14,795 bases of DNA from JBICHM01 sp043101835 (GTDB lineage: Bacteria; Planctomycetota; Phycisphaerae; Phycisphaerales; UBA1924): NCBI GenBank assembly GCA_043101835.1, contig JBICHM010000187.1, forward strand, positions 1 through 14,795. Direction: 5' to 3'. Below the pieces are notes generated by a model. It was not told the origin of the DNA. It did no database searches and saw only the letters and a program-made list of their open reading frames with translations. Both the position numbers and the translations under genes were made by a program. Position 1 is the stretch's first letter, and each line of letters begins with the position of its first letter. Below, piece by piece: positions 1 through 8,399 of this stretch.

Positions 1-1
1 G

Positions 2-103
2 ATGGAGTACGCCCCCAACCGCGAAGCGCTCTCCAGCCGCCTCAAGGGCGTGCAGGTCCGCTCACAGGGCCTCGTCAAGCGCGTCGGCGGCCGAGGCTCC
101 TGA
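2..103 (+). CDS. 3' end of an unidentified plus-strand gene (partial)
   Basis: The frame is open from the left edge and ends at TGA 101-103. The visible residues begin MEYAPNREALSSRLKG and end KRVGGRGS. The ATG at 2-4 is probably an internal methionine, because no upstream sequence is available to show a ribosome binding site. The tail is basic and hydrophilic, with no membrane segment. It is followed 26 bases later by a strong two-way terminator hairpin, as expected for a real gene end, and it converges on the minus-strand gene at 187-4122. The fragment is too short to name a family. A chance reading frame is possible, but the codon pattern and terminator position argue for a real gene. Confidence 0.6.
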   Translation: MEYAPNREALSSRLKGVQVRSQGLVKRVGGRGS

Positions 104-128
104 TCCGCGCGACTGCACGAAGCGCACG

Positions 129-160
129 AAAAAGGGCGTCCCGAGGGGGGACGCCCTTTT
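129..160. terminator. Bidirectional Rho-independent terminator between convergent genes
   Basis: The arm GGGCGTCCC (134-142) pairs perfectly with GGGACGCCC (148-156) around the loop GAGGG. An outer AAAA/TTTT extension (130-133 with 157-160) provides a T-tract on both strands. It lies 26 bases after the plus-strand stop at 101-103 and 26 bases after the minus-strand stop at 187-189, so it most likely ends both transcripts. Confidence 0.9.
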
Positions 161-186
161 GTCATGCGTGTGCTTCGGCGCCGGCC

Positions 187-3100
187 TTACGGGCACGGCC
201 CCCACGCGCCGAGCAGGAGTCCGAGATCCGCCCCGTTCACAACGCCATCGCCGGTGAAATCGGCGTTGGGAAAGCTCGTGCCCCAGGCGCCGAGCAGTTC
301 GCCGAGGTCGGCGCCATCGACAAGTGCGTCGCCGTTCACATCGCCCGCGCAGCGGACGAGTTCCAGGCGGATGTTGTCGATCCGCCACTCTGGCCCGGGG
401 ACGGCGGGAGGCAGCGCGGGGAAGTCCGCGATCGATCCCATAAGGATCTCGACGAAGGGAAACCCGTTGTTGTACGCCGGTGTCGCGCTCGCGACGCCGC
501 CGTTCGGCGCGGGGTCGTTGATGCCCGCGAGCCCGGGCAGCCCGAGGGGGATCCAGTCACCCCGAGCGCTGACCGTCGCGCCGCCGTCGGCTGAGAACTT
601 GAAGATCGGGTTCGTCGCGATCTGGTCGAGGAAGCGCGTCCCGGTTGTTCCGCCGAAGGAGAGGGTGGACTCGTCGTTCCAAAGCGCGACGATGTCGCCG
701 GGGGCCAGCGTACGCGGGCCGATGACCGCGCCCGTTCCCGGATCAACCTCCGTCACCTGCGGCAGGTTCGTCGGGCCCGGCCAGAACTCGGTGATCTCGA
801 AATAGAAGTACGCCGGGTTCGTTGTCGAGTTGAACGAGCCGGTCGCGCCCAGCGGAAGCGGGGCGAGGCCGCCTTCGGGCGCGGCGGCCGCGCCGAGGCT
901 CGTCCAGGTGATCGCCTGCGCAGGCGTTCGCGCATCGAAGCCCATCGACAGCACGATGCTGTCAAGCCCGCTCACGAAGGCCTGCGGACCGGACGCGAAC
1001 TCGCTGAGCGCCGTGCCCGAAAGCACAAATGGCGCCGCGCCGTCGTCGAGCGTCACCTCCCAGTCGCCGCCGGGGCGGACGTCCACCGTGCAACGGATCC
1101 ATGTGTTCCCCGGCACGAGCCACGCCTCCTGCTGGAGGATCGACTCGGGCGTCGTCGGGAACGCTCCGGCGTTCGGGTTGTCGCGCAGCGCATAGAGGAA
1201 CCGCGAGTCGGCCTGCGATTCGCTGCGGAAGTAGTTGTCCGGGAAGCTGTCGGCGCCCGGTGTCACGGCGCCGGTTGTGGTGTTGAAGGTGTTGCCGTCG
1301 ATGAAGTTGTTGGGCCCGCCGAAGACGAGGCGGGTGATGAGCGTGTCGCCGCCGTAGGCGCCGACGATGTCCCACGCCAGGCGCCCGCGCGGCCCGGCCG
1401 CGGGGTCGTCGACCGCGATATAGAGGTCGAAGGCAAGGCGCGCCCGCTGCCCCGGCGCCGGCAGCGCCTGCGGGAACTCGCCGGTCAGCGCGACATCAAG
1501 GTCGCCCTCGTCCGCATCGGCGCTGACGTACGGCGACGAAAGCCTGAGGTACGGGAACTGCCCGTCACGGACGAACTGCGCGACAAGCGTGTCGACGCCC
1601 GTCAGGCTCGACCAGCGCCGCAGGTAGGTGTAGTCGAAGCGCCCGACGACGGGCGTCGACTGATCCCAGAAATCCGGCGAGTTGTCGCTCGTGCGCGTCC
1701 ACACGCCCTCGGCGCGCGGGCCGCAGGAGAGCGTCGGGTCGAAGAACCGAACCGGCGCCGGCTGGTTCAGCGGCCCCGGCGGGGGGGCGCCGGCGGGCGA
1801 GAGCGCCGGCGCGATGTTGTCCACCACGAACACCGTCATGCCCGGCGCGAAGCCCAGCGGCGGCACGCCGTACTCCACAAAGTTCGCCGTGTAGTAGTAG
1901 CCGAGCGTGAACTCGTCCACCGTCTGCCCGGGCGCGAGCGTCGTGATGTCGATCTGGCTGTCCGGCCCGCTGAAGAAGGCGCCGAGCCACGGCGTCGCGC
2001 CCTGGCCGCCGAGCGGGACGCCCACCGTGTAGCTGCCAAGATTGTCCTCGTAGGGCAGCGTGAAGGGCGGGTGCCCGATGAAGGGCGGGCCGTCGATGGT
2101 CGACGGCCTCGGCGCAACGGTTGCGGCGGTCAGCGCATCCACCGCGATGTCGTCGTAGTAGATCTGGCTGAAACCCGCGCCGGGCGCGTTGTCCCCCCAG
2201 AACTCGAGCATGTCGAACTGCAGGAACTGCGTGGTGACTTCCGCGACGCCCTCGATCGATCCATCGAGGGTCGCCTCGACGCCGCCGATGAAGATGCGCA
2301 CCAGCCCGTCGCCCTGTGCGCCGAGCTCGACGCTTGCGCGCACCTCGAACCACTGATTCGTCGGCGTCGTGATCGGCTGCCCCCCGCCGTCGAGCAGCGG
2401 CACATTGATGAACCGCGCGTTCACGCCGTTGGTGTGCGTGTCGGTCGGCCCTTCGGTCTGATCCTCCGGCTGGCCGGGGTCGAAGTTCGGGTTCGCGACC
2501 CGCGCGTACACCCGGTCGTCGGAGAATGACCCGTTACGCGCGCCCAGCAGAATGCGCGCCGTGTACGCGTTCGGCCCGTCGCCGATGTGGATCGCCCGCC
2601 CGGCGAGCGTGTCGGGCCGGTAGACCTGCACAGCAACCTCCGCCGGCTGCGCCGCCGTCGCTGCGGCCGGCGGGACCTCGCGCCGGAACGCCAGGTCGAA
2701 CTGTCCGTCATTCGAGGCCTGGAGCTGCTCGATGGATTGCGAGCCTCCTGGCGTGTGATTCCGGAGCGGCGAGATGCCCGCGCTCCCGTCGCCGTCATCC
2801 CACTGCGCGCCGAGGAAGGAGAGGCCGACCAGTTCGTAGTTCTCGAGGTCCTCGAAGAACGGCAGGCAGAACGCCGGCGGATCGCCGACCTCGAACTCGC
2901 TGCCCAGCACCGTGTAGTTATCCGCGTACCAGTCGTGCGGCTGGAAGCCCGTGACCGTGCCGTCGGGGTCGGCGCCGCCGACGAGCTGCAGCGAATCCAC
3001 GGTGCTCGCGAACAGCGGGGCGCCCGCCGGTGATCCCGTCGAATCGAGGAATCGGATGGGCGGTTGACTGAACTCGTTGAGCGCAGGCCCGTTGCCCTCG

Positions 3101-4122
3101 ATCGGCGTCGTGTTCGGGTCGTCATCGACGCCGGGATAGATCTGCAGCCAGTCCTGCGCGAAGATCTCACCGGCGAAGGCGCCGCGGGACGGATCGCCCG
3201 GGAACCCGTCGTGGATGGAGTCCTGCTCGAACGCGTTGACGCCGATCGTCGAGGCGTCACGCACCCACACGCTCGCCCCGTCGCCCGTGACACGGATCCC
3301 GACCGTGAACCATTCGCGCTCGGCGGTGCGGTGCGGCTCCGCTGCGACATAGAACTCGCCGCCGCCCAATCCACCGTACGGCGCGAGCACGACCAGCCGG
3401 TCAAGCACGCTGTCCTGGTTGAGAAACGGCGCGAAATCAGCGATCGCGGCGCCGCCCATGAACACGCTGGTGACAATGAAACTCTCGGCAAACGACACCG
3501 CCCGGAACCAGGCGAAGGTCGTGATGTCGTCGAGATAGAAGTCGCAAAGGATCGTCAGCGGCTGCTCCGGTGTCGGAATCCGCAGCGGATGGTTCACGCG
3601 CGCTGTGAAGTTGTTCGCTGTCACTGGCGCCTGCGGATCGACCGTCCCGCGCGGCGAGGCGAAGAACTGGCTCCGCGCGCCCGTCGGGTCCGGCCCGCCG
3701 GTCACGCCATGCCGGTCGAAGCCCGTGCCGCCGGGGTTCCAGTTGGTCCCGCTCTGCGCGATCGCGTTGTTGACGACGCCGTTGTAGTCGGCCGCCCCGC
3801 CCCAGACGAAGCCCAGCGGCGACACCTGCCCGGCGAGCTCGAACCACGAGGAGCTCGGCGAGAGCGCCGTGTGCGGCACATAGCTCTCGAAGCCCTCGAA
3901 GATGTCGTCGCTGTCGATCAGCCCCGCCCATGGGTTGGGATTGCCGATCGTCGGATCGACGCCCCCCGCGGCCCGCTCGAAGGCCGCTCCGGGCGTCACC
4001 GCCAGTTCGGCACGCCCGAAATCGGCGCGCGTGTCGCGCAGGTCCGCTTCCGTGAATGACTGCGCCAGCGCAGGCGCGCACGCGGCGCTGCCGGCAACGA
4101 TCACGAGTGAGAACGCACGCAT
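187..4122 (-). CDS. Giant secreted multi-module protein with C-terminal dockerin-like domain (gene 1)
   Basis: This 1311-residue protein is probably exported. Residues 1-20 form a signal peptide with a short basic start, a hydrophobic core and an ALA-QS type I cleavage site. The body reads as successive beta-rich modules: about 61-407 (ends in DNYTVLG), 418-663 (ends in YYDDIAVDAL), 687-772 (ends in FVVDNIAP) and about 890-1256 (ends in IDNIRLEL). Each opens with aromatic and acidic residues such as PFFEDLENYE and closes near Asp-Asn or Asp-Asp. That resembles LamG/concanavalin-like sandwiches, but this is inference from pattern only. Residues 1258-1311 are dockerin-like. The ATG start has GGAG nine bases upstream (4132-4135) and lies 16 bases after the gene 2 stop, so the two are probably co-transcribed. 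No enzyme active site, cohesin or membrane anchor is visible. It is the most divergent of the three paralogs in its last third. A surface, matrix or adhesin role is a guess. Confidence 0.9.
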   Translation of the reverse strand: MRAFSLVIVAGSAACAPALAQSFTEADLRDTRADFGRAELAVTPGAAFERAAGGVDPTIGNPNPWAGLIDSDDIFEGFESYVPHTALSPSSSWFELAGQVSPLGFVWGGAADYNGVVNNAIAQSGTNWNPGGTGFDRHGVTGGPDPTGARSQFFASPRGTVDPQAPVTANNFTARVNHPLRIPTPEQPLTILCDFYLDDITTFAWFRAVSFAESFIVTSVFMGGAAIADFAPFLNQDSVLDRLVVLAPYGGLGGGEFYVAAEPHRTAEREWFTVGIRVTGDGASVWVRDASTIGVNAFEQDSIHDGFPGDPSRGAFAGEIFAQDWLQIYPGVDDDPNTTPIEGNGPALNEFSQPPIRFLDSTGSPAGAPLFASTVDSLQLVGGADPDGTVTGFQPHDWYADNYTVLGSEFEVGDPPAFCLPFFEDLENYELVGLSFLGAQWDDGDGSAGISPLRNHTPGGSQSIEQLQASNDGQFDLAFRREVPPAAATAAQPAEVAVQVYRPDTLAGRAIHIGDGPNAYTARILLGARNGSFSDDRVYARVANPNFDPGQPEDQTEGPTDTHTNGVNARFINVPLLDGGGQPITTPTNQWFEVRASVELGAQGDGLVRIFIGGVEATLDGSIEGVAEVTTQFLQFDMLEFWGDNAPGAGFSQIYYDDIAVDALTAATVAPRPSTIDGPPFIGHPPFTLPYEDNLGSYTVGVPLGGQGATPWLGAFFSGPDSQIDITTLAPGQTVDEFTLGYYYTANFVEYGVPPLGFAPGMTVFVVDNIAPALSPAGAPPPGPLNQPAPVRFFDPTLSCGPRAEGVWTRTSDNSPDFWDQSTPVVGRFDYTYLRRWSSLTGVDTLVAQFVRDGQFPYLRLSSPYVSADADEGDLDVALTGEFPQALPAPGQRARLAFDLYIAVDDPAAGPRGRLAWDIVGAYGGDTLITRLVFGGPNNFIDGNTFNTTTGAVTPGADSFPDNYFRSESQADSRFLYALRDNPNAGAFPTTPESILQQEAWLVPGNTWIRCTVDVRPGGDWEVTLDDGAAPFVLSGTALSEFASGPQAFVSGLDSIVLSMGFDARTPAQAITWTSLGAAAAPEGGLAPLPLGATGSFNSTTNPAYFYFEITEFWPGPTNLPQVTEVDPGTGAVIGPRTLAPGDIVALWNDESTLSFGGTTGTRFLDQIATNPIFKFSADGGATVSARGDWIPLGLPGLAGINDPAPNGGVASATPAYNNGFPFVEILMGSIADFPALPPAVPGPEWRIDNIRLELVRCAGDVNGDALVDGADLGELLGAWGTSFPNADFTGDGVVNGADLGLLLGAWGPCP
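190..351 (-). other. Dockerin-like domain of gene 1 (residues 1258-1311)
   Basis: Two calcium-loop repeats are seen, DVNGDALVDGADL and DFTGDGVVNGADL, with acidic or polar residues at loop positions 1, 3, 5, 9 and 12 as in type I dockerins and EF-hands. Each is followed by GxLLGAWG. A cysteine sits just before the first loop and another at the next-to-last residue (WGPCP), so the two ends could be joined by a disulfide. Classical dockerins bind cohesins. No cohesin is encoded in the window, so sorting or surface attachment is an equally plausible role here. Confidence 0.85.
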
Positions 4123-4131
4123 ATGGGATTG

Positions 4132-4135
4132 CTCC
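4132..4135 (-). promoter_or_regulatory. Shine-Dalgarno of gene 1 inside the 16-base gene 2/gene 1 junction
   Basis: GGAG on the minus strand ends nine bases before the ATG at 4122-4120. It sits in the 16 bases after the TGA of gene 2 (4141-4139). The junction has no room for a terminator or a complete promoter, which supports co-transcription and the chosen start. Confidence 0.65.
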
Positions 4136-4138
4136 GTG

Positions 4139-7100
4139 TCATTGGCAGGGGCCCCAGAGGCCGAGCAGCAGGCCGAGGTCGGCGCCGTCGACGCCGCCGC
4201 TGCCGTTGAGATCCGCCGGGGAATCCGGATCGCCCCAATCGCCGAGCAACAGGCCGAGGTCGGCGCCGTCGATCACGCCGTCGCCGGAGAGATCGCCGAG
4301 GCAGCCGCTGATGTCGAGGAAGATGTTGTCCACGTACCACGCCGCCGCGGGCGTTGCGGGGCCGAAGGCGGGGAAGTCCGCGATCGAGCCCATTAGCATC
4401 GTGGCGTAGGGAATCTGGTCGTTGTACGGCGGCGCCAGGTTGGCGACGCCGCCCGCGGGCGCGGGATCATTGAACCCGTCGTACCCGGGCAGACCGAGCG
4501 GAATCCATGTGCCGCGCGCCGTGATCGTCGCACCGCCGTCGGGCGACACGCGGAACTCGGTGTTCTTCGCGATCCGGTCGATGAAGGGTGTGCCGGACGG
4601 GCCGCCGAACGCCGCCGTGGACTGATCGTTCCACAGCACGACGACATCGCCCTGCGCCGCGGCGGCCGTGCCCATCGTCACGCCCGTCGCCGGGTCGATC
4701 GCGGTGACCAGAGGCATGTTCGCAGAGCCTGCCCAGATCTCGAGGATCTCGAAGTAGAGATAGGTCGGGTTGCTGACCTCGTTCAGCGATCCGTTGGGGT
4801 TCGTGTTTGCGCCCGCCGGAAGCGGCGCGACGCCGCCCTCCGGCGCGGCCGCGGCTCCGAGGTCCTGCCAGGTGATCACCCCGCGCGTCGGCTCCGCGCC
4901 GGCCCCCGGATCGAAGCCATTCCAGAGTTCGAGCGAACTCGTGCCGGCGACATCGCCGCCGCCGGCGTCGAGCGCATCGCCCGCCAGCACCAACGGCGCG
5001 CTGACGCCGTCGTCGAAGGTCATCGTCCACGCGCCGTCGGGCTCGATCTCCGCCGAGCAGCGGAGCCAGGTGTTCCCCGGCACGGTGTACGCAGTCTGCT
5101 CGAGCATGAACTGGGGCACGCCAAAGCCGCCGTTCGGATTCGGCACGCGCACATACATGCGCGTGGGGTCGGCGTAGGTCGGCGCGCCGCCGAGCGATTC
5201 GGGCTGGCCGCGGAAGTAGTTGTCAGGCAGTCCATCTGCCCCGGGCGTGACGGCGCCGGTGCTCGTGTCGATAGTGTTCACATCGAGGTAGTTGTGCGGA
5301 CCACCGAAGACGACGGTCGCGATCTCGCCGCCCTGTGCGCCGGGGCCGCGGAGCGTCCACGCGAGCCTGCCGCGCGGGCCGACGAGCGGGTCGTCGATCG
5401 CGATGTACAGGTCGAACTCGAGCAGCGCCGCCTCACCGGCGACCGGCCGCGCCTCGGGAAGCAGCGCGAACAGGTGCGGGTCGAGGCCGCCGAGGGTGGC
5501 GAAGCCGTCGGCCACCGTGGAGCGCAGCGCGGCGACCTGCTCCCGGAGCGGGAACTGCACCGCGTCGTACAGCGCCGACTCCTGCGCGATCGCGCCGGTG
5601 AAACGCGGCCGATAGGTGAACAGGTACCGCCCCATCACGGGCGTCGCGCCGTCCCACACGCTGGGCGTTGCTGCAGTGAGCACAAGGTCGGCGATGCCGA
5701 GCGTGGCGCAGTCTTCGTTCTGGAACGCCGCCTGCCGCGGCGTCGAGGTCGAGCCGGGCGCCGGGTTCGGCGATGGCGGCTGATACGGCGCGATGTTGTC
5801 GACGACGAACACTGTGTTGCTCGCGCCCACACCGCCGGGCAGAGCGCCGCTGACCACGCTGTCGATCGTGTAGTAGTACCCCTCGGTGGTCGTATCGACG
5901 CTCTCGCCGGCGCCGAGCGGGATGATGACCAGCTGCGTCAGCGGCTCGTAGAACAGCGTCGCCAGCCACGGCGTGACGCCCTGCCCGCCCAGCGGGCGGT
6001 CCTGCTGGTACGCCGCCAGATCGTCCACATACGGCAGCAGGAATGGCGGATGATTCGAGAACGGCGCATCGCCCACGGTCAGCGGCGTCGGCTCGAGGTA
6101 CGGCGGGCCAATGACCTCGAGGTCATCCACCCATATGGTGCTGCCAGCGAGCTCGTTCCCGCTCCAGAACTCCAGCTCGTCGAAGACGCCCGACGGCGAC
6201 GAGAGCGATGTCACGCCCTCGACCGACCCCTCGGCGAAGACCTCGACGCCGTCGATGAACACGCGCAGCGACTCCGGCTCGTCGTAGGGGGCCGCCACCT
6301 CGATCACCACCTCGAACCACTGGTTCTGCGGCACGGGGACGACCTGCAGTCCGCCATCCACCAGCGGCACATTGACGAAGCGCGTGTTGCGCCCGTTCAC
6401 ATGCTGGTCGGCCACACCCTCGTCGATCGCCTCGAGCTGATTCGGATCGAAGTTCGGGTTCGGCACGCGCGCATAGAACCGGTCGTCCACGACGCCGGCG
6501 CCGTTGCGCGCGCCCATGAGCAGCCGGAATGCCCAGTCGTTGCTGATCGTGTTGTCATCAGCGAAGACGCCCCGTGTGGACGCCGGGCCGTCGAGAATCA
6601 CCTGCATGCGCACCGAAAGCGGCTCGGTTGAAGTCGGATCCGCGCGCGGCGTGCGGCGTCGGAACGCCTCGCCCATGAGCCCGCTCGCAAACGGCACGCT
6701 GAACCGCGCCGACTGCACGCCGCCGGGCGTGTGGTTCGCATCGGTCGCCATCGAGCTGCCGTCGGCGCCAAACCAGACATTCGATTGCAGGCTCATCGGG
6801 CCAGGCGTCCACTGCTCCATGTCGTCAAAGAATGGCACGCACTCGGGCGCCGGCGACGGGAGCGTGAACGGCTCGCCCAGCACCGTGTAGTTGTCCACGT
6901 ACCAGTCGTGGGGCTGGAACCCGGGGACCAGATTCTGGTTCGGGTCGCTGCCGCCGATGATCTGCAGGCCGTCCACCCCGATGCAGAAGAGGCGTCGCCC
7001 GGCGGGCGAGCCGGAGGCGTCGAGGAACATCTCTGCCGGCTGGAAGTTGAGATTGAGCGCACCGCCCGCGCCTTCGATCACGGGTGTGCCGGGGTCATCC

Positions 7101-8179
7101 TCGACGCCGGGGAAGACCTGCAGCCAGTCCTGCGCGAAAATCTCGCCAGCGAAGGCGCCGCGCGTCGGGTCGCCGGGGAACGCGTCGTACGCCGAGTCCT
7201 GCGCGAAGCCGTTCACGCCGATCGTGGACGCGTCGCGCACCCAGATGCTGAACGAGTCGACCGTCTGCCGGATCGCGATCTGGTACCACGCGCGCTCCGC
7301 GATGCGGTGCGGTTCCGGCGCGACGAAGTACTCGCCTTCGTTCTCGCCGCCGACCTTGGCGCCGAGCATGACGATGCGATCGCTCGGGGTCGTGCAGTCA
7401 CCGAAGAACGGGCAGAAGTACTGGAAGTCGTACCCGCCCATGAAGAGGTTCGTGACGATGCCGCCCTCGACATTCGAGACCGGTCGGAACCAGGTGAAGG
7501 TCGTGATGTCGTCGAGGTAATAGTCGATCACCGTCGCGACGGGCGTGTCGAGCGTCGGCGCGAAGTAGTCGTGGCGAAGCCGCGCGATGAAGAGGGTGCC
7601 CTCGACTTCCGGCTGCGGCTCGATCGTCCCCCGCGGCGAGGCGACGACCTGGCTGCGCGCCTCCGTCGGATCCGGCCCGCCGACCACGCCCTGCCGGTCG
7701 AACCCCGTACCACCAGGATTCCAGTTCGGCCCCGTCTGCGCGATGGCGTTGTTGACGACGCCGTTGTAGTCCGCGGATGCCTGCCAGACATTCCCGTTCG
7801 GCGCAGTCTGCCCCGCGAGCTCGAACCAGTCGGCGCTCGAGGCGAGGCTCGTGTGCGGCGTGTAGTGCTCGAAGCCCTCGTGGAAGTCGTCGGGGCCGAT
7901 CAGCGACGCCCACGGGTTCGGGTTGCCGAGCGTCGGGTCGTGCGAGCGCGTCGCCCCCCGCGCATCGACCGTTCCGGCGCCGCCGATCAGCCCGTCGATC
8001 GCGCCGATGTTGCGACTGCGGCGCATGTCATGATCGCGCAGCGTGTGGTCGCCGGAGCGCGGCACGACATGGAACGCATCCGGATCAACCGGCGTCGAAT
8101 CCTGACCGAGGGCAGTGTGCAGGGGGAACACGGACGCGGCGCCGGCCGCGACCACGAACAGTGGACGGAGAGTGCGCAT
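4139..8179 (-). CDS. Giant secreted multi-module protein with C-terminal dockerin-like domain (gene 2)
   Basis: This 1346-residue paralog of the flanking giants has a signal peptide with cleavage near ALG-QD (about residue 25), then a charged linker to about residue 84. The modules match gene 1: about 85-435 (ends in DNYTVLG), 447-690 (ends in VDDLEVIG), 712-797 (ends in FVVDNIAP) and about 912-1290 (ends in VDNIFLDI). A dockerin-like domain occupies 1293-1346. Invariant blocks shared with both paralogs include GNPNPWAS, ADYNGVVNNAIAQ, GGQGVTPWL, LYIAIDDPLVGPRGRLAW, VLWNDQST and DGGATITARG. The ATG has GAGG six bases upstream (8186-8189). It is the first gene of a probable two-gene operon with gene 1 and starts 127 bases beyond the gene 3 terminator. 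Residues 256 and 262 are cysteines that neither paralog has. I recognise no catalytic motif. An exported structural or binding role is inferred. Confidence 0.9.
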   Translation of the reverse strand: MRTLRPLFVVAAGAASVFPLHTALGQDSTPVDPDAFHVVPRSGDHTLRDHDMRRSRNIGAIDGLIGGAGTVDARGATRSHDPTLGNPNPWASLIGPDDFHEGFEHYTPHTSLASSADWFELAGQTAPNGNVWQASADYNGVVNNAIAQTGPNWNPGGTGFDRQGVVGGPDPTEARSQVVASPRGTIEPQPEVEGTLFIARLRHDYFAPTLDTPVATVIDYYLDDITTFTWFRPVSNVEGGIVTNLFMGGYDFQYFCPFFGDCTTPSDRIVMLGAKVGGENEGEYFVAPEPHRIAERAWYQIAIRQTVDSFSIWVRDASTIGVNGFAQDSAYDAFPGDPTRGAFAGEIFAQDWLQVFPGVEDDPGTPVIEGAGGALNLNFQPAEMFLDASGSPAGRRLFCIGVDGLQIIGGSDPNQNLVPGFQPHDWYVDNYTVLGEPFTLPSPAPECVPFFDDMEQWTPGPMSLQSNVWFGADGSSMATDANHTPGGVQSARFSVPFASGLMGEAFRRRTPRADPTSTEPLSVRMQVILDGPASTRGVFADDNTISNDWAFRLLMGARNGAGVVDDRFYARVPNPNFDPNQLEAIDEGVADQHVNGRNTRFVNVPLVDGGLQVVPVPQNQWFEVVIEVAAPYDEPESLRVFIDGVEVFAEGSVEGVTSLSSPSGVFDELEFWSGNELAGSTIWVDDLEVIGPPYLEPTPLTVGDAPFSNHPPFLLPYVDDLAAYQQDRPLGGQGVTPWLATLFYEPLTQLVIIPLGAGESVDTTTEGYYYTIDSVVSGALPGGVGASNTVFVVDNIAPYQPPSPNPAPGSTSTPRQAAFQNEDCATLGIADLVLTAATPSVWDGATPVMGRYLFTYRPRFTGAIAQESALYDAVQFPLREQVAALRSTVADGFATLGGLDPHLFALLPEARPVAGEAALLEFDLYIAIDDPLVGPRGRLAWTLRGPGAQGGEIATVVFGGPHNYLDVNTIDTSTGAVTPGADGLPDNYFRGQPESLGGAPTYADPTRMYVRVPNPNGGFGVPQFMLEQTAYTVPGNTWLRCSAEIEPDGAWTMTFDDGVSAPLVLAGDALDAGGGDVAGTSSLELWNGFDPGAGAEPTRGVITWQDLGAAAAPEGGVAPLPAGANTNPNGSLNEVSNPTYLYFEILEIWAGSANMPLVTAIDPATGVTMGTAAAAQGDVVVLWNDQSTAAFGGPSGTPFIDRIAKNTEFRVSPDGGATITARGTWIPLGLPGYDGFNDPAPAGGVANLAPPYNDQIPYATMLMGSIADFPAFGPATPAAAWYVDNIFLDISGCLGDLSGDGVIDGADLGLLLGDWGDPDSPADLNGSGGVDGADLGLLLGLWGPCQ
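4142..4303 (-). other. Dockerin-like domain of gene 2 (residues 1293-1346)
   Basis: The calcium-loop pair is DLSGDGVIDGADL and DLNGSGGVDGADL, each followed by GLLLGxWG. The two halves are also visibly repeated at DNA level: the stretches at about 4160-4190 and 4243-4273 share a long run around ggccgaggtcggcgccgtcga. The protein ends WGPCQ, with the same first-loop cysteine and next-to-last cysteine as its paralogs. Confidence 0.85.
7755..7798 (-). repeat. 44-base exact match to gene 3 (copy in gene 2)
   Basis: These 44 bases are identical to 12034-12077 in gene 3. They encode the segment around VWQASADYNGVV. Synonymous positions agree as well as replacement positions, although the surrounding DNA of the two genes differs at many sites. 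The same segment in gene 1 (around 3770-3815) matches only in part. A local gene-conversion tract is the simplest reading. Confidence 0.85.
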
Positions 8180-8305
8180 CGTGCGCCTCGCTTTCGATGT
8201 GGAGATCCGCTCGCGTCTCCTCCCGCTCCGTCCTCGAGCCGAGTCTCGCGCGCAGCGCAGGCCAACGCAAGCGAAAAGGCGCTGTATTGCTGCGGGGTGC
8301 GGCGC
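8180..8305 (-). promoter_or_regulatory. Leader and probable promoter region of the gene 2-gene 1 operon
   Basis: These 126 bases lie between the gene 3 terminator and the gene 2 ATG, so a promoter for genes 2 and 1 should be here unless transcription reads through. I could not identify convincing -35 and -10 boxes. A Shine-Dalgarno GAGG occurs at 8186-8189. A short inverted repeat, GGAGA (8201-8205) with TCTCC (8216-8220), lies just upstream of it and could form a small leader hairpin. Confidence 0.4.
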
Positions 8306-8346
8306 AAAAAGAAAAAGGGCGCTGCGGAGCGAGCTCCGCAGCGCCC
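8306..8346 (-). terminator. Rho-independent terminator of gene 3
   Basis: A perfect 14-base inverted repeat is formed by GGGCGCTGCGGAGC (8317-8330) and GCTCCGCAGCGCCC (8333-8346). On the minus strand it is followed at once by TTTTTCTTTTT. The plus-strand side has no T-tract, so it acts one way only. It lies 53 bases after the stop of gene 3 and separates gene 3 from the gene 2-gene 1 operon. Confidence 0.93.
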
Positions 8347-8361
8347 AATCGTGATTCGAAT

Positions 8362-8387
8362 CTCACGCGAGGCGAACCCCGTGTGAG
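8362..8387 (-). other. Small inverted repeat in the gene 3 3' untranslated region
   Basis: CTCACGCG (8362-8369) pairs with CGTGTGAG (8380-8387) with one G-T wobble, around a 10-base loop. It lies 12 bases after the gene 3 stop codon and before the main terminator. With no T-tract it is not a terminator itself. It could protect the mRNA 3' end or be chance. Confidence 0.35.
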
Positions 8388-8399
8388 GGTCGGATCAGG

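Noticed and set aside
8347..8399. A TTCGAATC sequence resembling a tRNA T-loop, in the 3' region of gene 3
   Set aside because: It is the centre of a plain palindrome (GATTCGAATC). No D-arm, anticodon arm or acceptor pairing can be built around it.
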